From: Whalleya microplaca
Lineage: Eukaryota > Ascomycota > Sordariomycetes > Xylariales > Xylariaceae
Assembly (NCBI GenBank): GCA_022497155.1
Contig: MU385720.1
Span: 868,001-932,000, forward strand
Direction: 5' to 3'
Length of the DNA stretch: 64,000 nucleotides
Shown: one piece after another, positions 59,052 to 64,000 of the stretch
Layout of the letters: every line of letters begins with the position of its first letter
Numbering within the stretch: position 1 is the first letter of the stretch
Notes under the pieces: generated by a model
What the model saw: the letters and a program-made list of their open reading frames with translations, nothing else
Database searches by the model: none
What the model was told of the DNA's origin: nothing
Program-made: the position numbers and the translations under genes

Positions 59052-59801
59052 CTATGGCGCCTCCGCAGCCGCCATCATCAATCGTCTGACCTCAGGCGCA
59101 TCGACGCTGACGACCTTAGCGCCACCAGCCTCGATGTCCCGCTTGCAGTCGGGCCAAGCCGCCGCGTCGACCGCGCGCGTGCCGTCCTCGACCAGGTAGG
59201 TCCTGAAGCCTTCCTTGGCGGCGTCGACGGCCGCGTGCCTGACGCAGTAGTCGGCCGCCAGGCCCACCACGTAGACGTCGGTGACCCCGCGCGCGCGCAG
59301 CGCGCCCGCGAGCCCGCTGTCGTACACGCGCGGCGCCCGGAACGGGTCGTAGAACGGGCTGTACATCTCGACGCGCGCGTCCGTGCCCTTGTCCAGCACC
59401 ACGTCGATCTTGCCCGTGTGCAGCTCGCCCGCCAGCTCCGCCCCGGCCGTGCCTTGCACGCAGTGCACCGGCCACAGGCGCGACGAGTAGCTCTCGGATG
59501 CGTTGTACGGGTTCACGATCTCGACGGAGTCCGAGAACGCCTGTTTGCCGGCGTGGTTGGACGCGAACGAGATGTGGTCACGTGGGTGCCAGTCCTTGGT
59601 CGCGATCTTGACTACGAAGGGCAGTTCTAGGAGCTTATTGACCAATGGGATAATATCACGGCCATTAGTGACCGCGAGTGAACCGTTCTGTCTGCCATTA
59701 GCATGTTGTGTATCGGGATGCCGGAATGTGCTACCGACCGGGGGACAAAAGTCCTCCTGTAAGTCTACTATCAACAGGGCTGGCTTGAAGTCGTCAGTCA
59801 T
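59052..59801 (-). CDS. PNC1: Nicotinamidase
   Basis: Single exon of 249 residues starting MTDDFKPALLIVDLQ. An in-frame ATG 23 codons upstream has a His-rich, non-conserved leader and is not preferred. The cysteine-hydrolase triad is D13 (VDLQEDF), K138 (LDKGTD) and C186 (AADYCV). Metal ligands are D70 and H72 (TKDWHP) and H113 (WPVHC). It converts nicotinamide to nicotinic acid in the NAD salvage pathway. The second half of the gene is extremely GC-rich with long GCG/CGC runs, while the first half and the flanks are not. Confidence 0.92.
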   Translation of the reverse strand: MTDDFKPALLIVDLQEDFCPPVGSTFRHPDTQHANGRQNGSLAVTNGRDIIPLVNKLLELPFVVKIATKDWHPRDHISFASNHAGKQAFSDSVEIVNPYNASESYSSRLWPVHCVQGTAGAELAGELHTGKIDVVLDKGTDARVEMYSPFYDPFRAPRVYDSGLAGALRARGVTDVYVVGLAADYCVRHAAVDAAKEGFRTYLVEDGTRAVDAAAWPDCKRDIEAGGAKVVSVDAPEVRRLMMAAAEAP

Positions 59802-60805
59802 ATTCACTCCCTGATGATGATGCTTCCAATTTGATCGATGATGCTTAATGTCTCTTGAAAAGCGCCACAAGGGATATCAAAGCAGGTTGAAGAAAAGTCC
59901 TAGTCAGAAGATTTCCCACCAAACGGAGGCTGACAGCTCTAGATAAGTTAGTGCTGTGGCTCGGTAAAAGTTGCCTTTCAGCAGTGTTTCAGACATTCAC
60001 GTTTGCCCAACTCGGAAAGTCTTTGAAGTTTAGAATGCGGGGCCGCAACCTTTTTAGGTGGAACTCATAGCACGGCCCTCAAACATTCAGCTGGGACAGA
60101 TTGAATTGAACTTATACTAGAAAGATCAAGTAGCAAAATACCCATATAGTTATGGGAATTATTTTTTAAAAGGCTTGATAGTCTTCGTTCTGCTTGAACT
60201 ACGTAACGGGTTGAAACCACTTTAACCCTTTCGAAATAGTTCAAATTAACTTTAACGGCCATGTTTACTATTTTCATAAATTCATTCGAATCTTCAGTTG
60301 CTAAAGACATGATTGTTATTTTATCCATTGGTATTCCAATATAATTGGCAGTGTGGACGGCCAAATACTTGTTCTAGTCAGGATGACTATGGATGACTAT
60401 AGATGGGTATATATATACGTATGTACAAGTAACAACCCCATATGTGTAACCGAACTTGTCTACTAGTAGTAACACGAGAAGGATTGTTTGACTGCTACAG
60501 TTGCACATTACAGAGAGTTGCAGTATACGACATAATCCTCTTTCATCTGGATATATCAATACGATTGATTATGCTAGCTATAATAAAGAGTGGCATGTCA
60601 CGCATTCAGTTAGTTAATAGCTAAATAAAGAACTCCCAGTTTCGAAAGCTGTCATCTCTTTGTTTATTATAACGAGAAAACATTTTCTCATCTCCGACCA
60701 AATGTAGTTCCAAACGGAAAAAAAAGTCTTACGTGCCAAAGTCTCAGTGAGCACTTGTGTTTACGCAGAAACCTAGATATCAAATTCAAACCTGTCTCCG
60801 TCACC
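59802..60805. other. Intergenic between divergent genes
   Basis: AT-rich, no supported frame. Confidence 0.5.
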
Positions 60806-61456
60806 ATGTGGTGGTTCCTCATCACCACCATCCCGCTCGTCTGGGGCATATCCCTGCTCACCTACGTCGTACAAAAGCACTTCGGCGCACTGGTCGCCAT
60901 AATGCGGATCACGAACCGCGCGGTGGCGATCTACATGGTGATCTTCGGGCTCGCTCTCCTCGCCGTCGCGACCGCGGCGCTCCCCTACGTCGACGCCGCC
61001 GCCGACGCCGACCCCGCCGGCAGCATGTTCACGGACCCGAACTCATTCCTCTCCTTCTGGCTGTTCTGGTACGTGCTCGTGCTGTGGGGCGCCGCGGCGC
61101 CCCGCGTGATGTGGCTCGCCGTCGCCCTGCTGGCCAGCATGCTCGAGCGCAAGGACGTCCGGAGGCTGTTCGACCTCGGCGTCGCGGCCCTCGGCGCGCA
61201 TACGCTGGTGTACAGCCCCATCTACTGGGCCAACACGCGCGGCGTGGCGTTTGGTGCCTGGGCCGCGCGGAATCTGGGGCGCTTTGAGATGGCCTGGTTC
61301 AAGAACTTGCAGATCCATCGCATCGAGAGGCCGGATGTCAGGAGCCCCGCGCATACTTACAGAGGGCGGAGCGGGATCTTCTGGAAGGCGGTTGGGGATA
61401 CGTCTGCGTTTGTCAGCGGCAGGGTGAATTGGACGTTGGGGAAGAAAAACCCATAG
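60806..61456 (+). CDS. Unknown multi-pass membrane protein
   Basis: Single exon of 216 residues from MWWFLITTIPLVW. About four hydrophobic segments are visible: residues 1-22, 33-55, 76-105 and 120-140. The C-terminal 70 residues are hydrophilic and basic, ending in WTLGKKNP. I do not recognise the family. The coding sequence is very GC-rich between 60920 and 61260, with strong third-position bias, which supports it as a gene. An upstream in-frame start at 60755 has no ATG. Confidence 0.6.
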   Translation: MWWFLITTIPLVWGISLLTYVVQKHFGALVAIMRITNRAVAIYMVIFGLALLAVATAALPYVDAAADADPAGSMFTDPNSFLSFWLFWYVLVLWGAAAPRVMWLAVALLASMLERKDVRRLFDLGVAALGAHTLVYSPIYWANTRGVAFGAWAARNLGRFEMAWFKNLQIHRIERPDVRSPAHTYRGRSGIFWKAVGDTSAFVSGRVNWTLGKKNP

Positions 61457-62178
61457 AGATTTGCTTCGCTGTTAATTACGACCTCGATGAAGGGTATATC
61501 TATGGGGTTCCGGGATGGCGCGTTTTGGGATGGCCATCGTGAAATAAAGCAGTCAAGTCTCTGGACACAAGAGAGCGGCAGCTACAAGCTTGGCGACTTA
61601 CTCATGGGAGGAAATATGAAGACTACATGGGTTCAGAGCATGTATGGAGAAGTCACCTGAAGTTATTTGGAAGGGTTGTCATGTTATCATATCTGTTTAG
61701 TCATTTAGGGGAAGGGCGTTTGGCATTTACAACACTCTGTTTATACCAATTATCATTGCTCCCTCAGGAGTTTCTGTACTTGATCTTAGTAAGGGCATTG
61801 GACACTGGGAAATTTTCGAATATAATTGCAAAACATACTCTCACGGGCAAGAGCTCAACGTGTCTCTCTTCTGTGGTATCATTATTGTCGTAGCCTACTC
61901 ATGATTACTGTACCTAATATCTGCCTATCGTGACCAAAGGTAAGAATGAATAACTATTGATTGTGTCCAGTCTCGGTGTATTTAGGATCCTCGGGGAATG
62001 AGTCTAGTATATAATACAACATATAGGATGTCAGACATCCAGTTTCGACCTGTCTATTCTTAATCTTTTTTTCTCCAGGTCGGCCGGAGCGGATCGCGCG
62101 GGGAGCATCTCATTTTGACCCTATCTTATGTCAACGGAAAGTTGCAAATGGTCAAAAAGATTTTGCCGCTGAAGCTAC
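61457..62178. other. Intergenic, no gene seen
   Basis: An 88-codon plus-strand frame at 61627 is AT-rich and matches nothing I know. Confidence 0.45.
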
Positions 62179-62865
62179 TCACCCCTTGATTGCGTCCAGC
62201 AACAGCGATAAGCGTTCCTCGCTGAGCAAAAACTCAGACATTCCATTGTACACCTGAATAGACTTTCCGGGCAACCGTAAAGCGGCGAGGGTATTCAGGA
62301 TGACATCTGTGGCCTCACGCACGAGTTCATCCGTGGAAGGACGACCGGTCTCGCCGTCAATATCGATGTAGATCTGCAACGACCGCAGGTTCCTGCCGTT
62401 CTCGATCACGCCCAGAAATTTGTTAAGGAGGCGTACGTAGTCGTCTAGCGCTCTGTCGGGGTGCCAGTCGATTCCAGGTTGGTCAAAGAGGAAGTTGACC
62501 TTGAGGTGTCTGGCATATCCGAAGTAGCGGCAGCTCCCGGGGAAGCGGATGTCTCCTCTGCGCTGGTTGTTGGCGCAAGTGACGCTGACGACGATTTCGG
62601 CGTGTTCGAAGAGGACGGGCAGAGCCTCTGTGTGGATCTGCTTGCACGTGGACAGGATAGGGGTCAGACCGCTGCGGCACCGGCGGCCGTCCCTCCCGAC
62701 GTAGTTAGCGGTGTGATCGTAGATACAATCATAGATCTCGAACACGGCGAAGAGATTGTCGGGTAAGTCCTCGATAAGATCAGTGAAGAGGGTCTCGAAG
62801 ATTTTGAGGCGTAGCTTTACTGGGATTCCGAGTAGGCTAGGCTCTGGCTTCTGTAGCGCTGCCAT
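62179..62865 (-). CDS. F-box-like / leucine-rich fungal protein of unknown function
   Basis: One open frame of 228 residues. It begins with LLGIPVKLRLKIFETLF, the L-x-x-(I/L)P-x-E-(I/L)R-x-x-I-(Y/F) pattern of fungal F-box-like and 2EXR-related proteins. ILSTCKQIHTEALPVLFEHA then matches the family's second motif (L-x-(T/V)C(K/R)QI-x-x-E-A-x-x-x-(L/F)Y). The rest is helical with no recognised domain. The frame ends at AAGGGGTGAGTAG, which also looks like a GTGAGT donor, so a further 3' exon is possible. Members of this group are often orphan and expanded in ascomycetes. Confidence 0.65.
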   Translation of the reverse strand: MAALQKPEPSLLGIPVKLRLKIFETLFTDLIEDLPDNLFAVFEIYDCIYDHTANYVGRDGRRCRSGLTPILSTCKQIHTEALPVLFEHAEIVVSVTCANNQRRGDIRFPGSCRYFGYARHLKVNFLFDQPGIDWHPDRALDDYVRLLNKFLGVIENGRNLRSLQIYIDIDGETGRPSTDELVREATDVILNTLAALRLPGKSIQVYNGMSEFLLSEERLSLLLDAIKG

Positions 62866-64000
62866 TTCAGTGATCTTTGAGCATGAAGTGAACTGGAGGC
62901 GTTTGGTATGGCCATGTTGAAGTACTTGAAAGCGTTTTAAGGAGGTGCCTTAGGTATCATAGGCCATCGTTCTGCCGTGCTGTCGTCACATGATTGGCTG
63001 GATGTGTAGGGATGGGGAGAGAGCTGCCTATTCTGCCTGTCTGCCTATTCCAACCTGGCAGGCTGAAGCAATTAAGTTATGCCCCACAAGAGTTGCGTTG
63101 GACTAATAAGTGGTTTCTATTGTAGACCCACGTGATGGAATTGCGTGCCGTATATCTGTTTAAATATTCGGAGTCATAGAGGCCTTCCCACCAGGACTCG
63201 ATTCCTCTGGTAGGATGAGTTGGTGCTGTGGCTCTAGTAGCCCTGTCGAGTGTTAGACATGGGCGTGTTGGGACCTTGCGGCTAAGGTAAATTGAATTGA
63301 GGACAATGTGCTGAATGTGGACGAAGAAGATGCTTACATGGCTCAACACCTTGTTGATAGAAAAGCGTGATTGTAGTGACCGTTGTAACCCATCTCTAGT
63401 CATTTCTGTGAAGGCGGCAAAAAGAAATAATAAAAACAAATTGATCTCGATCATTAGGTTCTTTCGAGAACATATAAAGTAACACGGAAATTGTCCCCAG
63501 ACTTAGAGGGGGCTGAAATAAAATCTATTCTGGTGCTTTAGTCTAATGCCAAGGAACCTGTAGCATTAGAATTTAGTACCATTGATCTCTGTAGACAGAC
63601 CTCTAACACGGGCAATGCAGAAGCAAACTTTGACTCAGTTTATCGAGATGTCTTCAGAGCTCGACTTGGTGGTGCGGGTCGAAATTATCAGGACTCATGA
63701 TCGCAATATCTTGGGATGAAAGGGCAAGGAGATCAGGGGCGTTTTTCAACACTGCGTATTTTCAGCCTACCTTACCCATCGCCGTGCTCTGCACAAGATT
63801 TCAATACCTCAAAGGAACACACTAGTCTATGTGCGCGATTGTTATCCATATTGTTGCATTGAGACAGCGTCAGGTCTGCATCCTTTGCTGTAAGATTGGG
63901 TTTTCTCTAGAAGTAGCACATTTTAAGAGACACAGACACCGCACTGGAGATACATGCGGAACAGTGTTTTGACATAACCTTTGCCATCCATATAAACGCC
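62866..64000. other. Intergenic to window end
   Basis: No supported gene. The minus-strand frame at 63077-63454 starts with a hydrophobic stretch but has no recognisable remainder. Confidence 0.45.

Noticed and set aside
63077..63454. 125-codon frame with a signal-peptide-like start
   Set aside because: Only the first 20 residues look meaningful; the remainder has no family resemblance and AT-rich composition.

Overview
The window is nuclear DNA from a filamentous ascomycete (Pezizomycotina). The signs are many 48-120 nt introns with GTRNGT donors, Zn2Cys6 regulators, a secreted tyrosinase, families largely confined to fungi (DUF3632, 2EXR), and short solo LTR-like repeats in AT-rich intergenic DNA. 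I cannot place it below subphylum. Exon structures below were joined by hand from reading frame, splice sites and family motifs; no search was run.

Layout. 0-3 kb: glycine-rich-domain protein (GRDP/DUF1399) with a Cys/Gly tail built from small exons. 5.5-6 kb: a small two-exon gene with every catalytic landmark of the RNase T1/N1 family but a lysine-rich start where a signal peptide would be expected. 6.8-17.4 kb: DUF3632 protein, mitochondrial D-lactate dehydrogenase (five exons), secreted tyrosinase (six exons), and an unknown helical protein. 18.1-19.0 kb: first nest of solo LTR-like repeats (families A, C, B). 19.6-22.7 kb: large Zn2Cys6 regulator. 25.8-26.9 kb: GC-rich medium-chain reductase.

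28-49 kb is a run of accessory metabolism: three SDRs, a Zn2Cys6 regulator, an amino-acid/amine permease, a Baeyer-Villiger monooxygenase, an aldo-keto reductase, a nitronate monooxygenase and a salicylate-hydroxylase-like FAD monooxygenase. No polyketide synthase, NRPS, terpene cyclase or P450 is present. The set looks like uptake plus oxidative conversion of a small, possibly nitrogenous, molecule, or one flank of a larger cluster. The core (SDR2, regulator, permease, SDR3, BVMO; 30-41 kb) is tied together by a near-palindrome, GGGAAACTTTCC-like, found in each of those promoters. I did not see it in other promoters of the window. This candidate regulon is the main new observation.

46.7-52.8 kb holds two more LTR nests, including an LTR-B copy inserted inside an LTR-A copy with a 5-bp target duplication, and gene relics next to repeats. 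50.7 kb: 2EXR protein. 53.6-57.3 kb: HMG-CoA reductase. 59-63 kb: nicotinamidase, an unrecognised membrane protein and an F-box-like protein. GC-rich strongly biased genes and AT-richer accessory genes alternate across the window.
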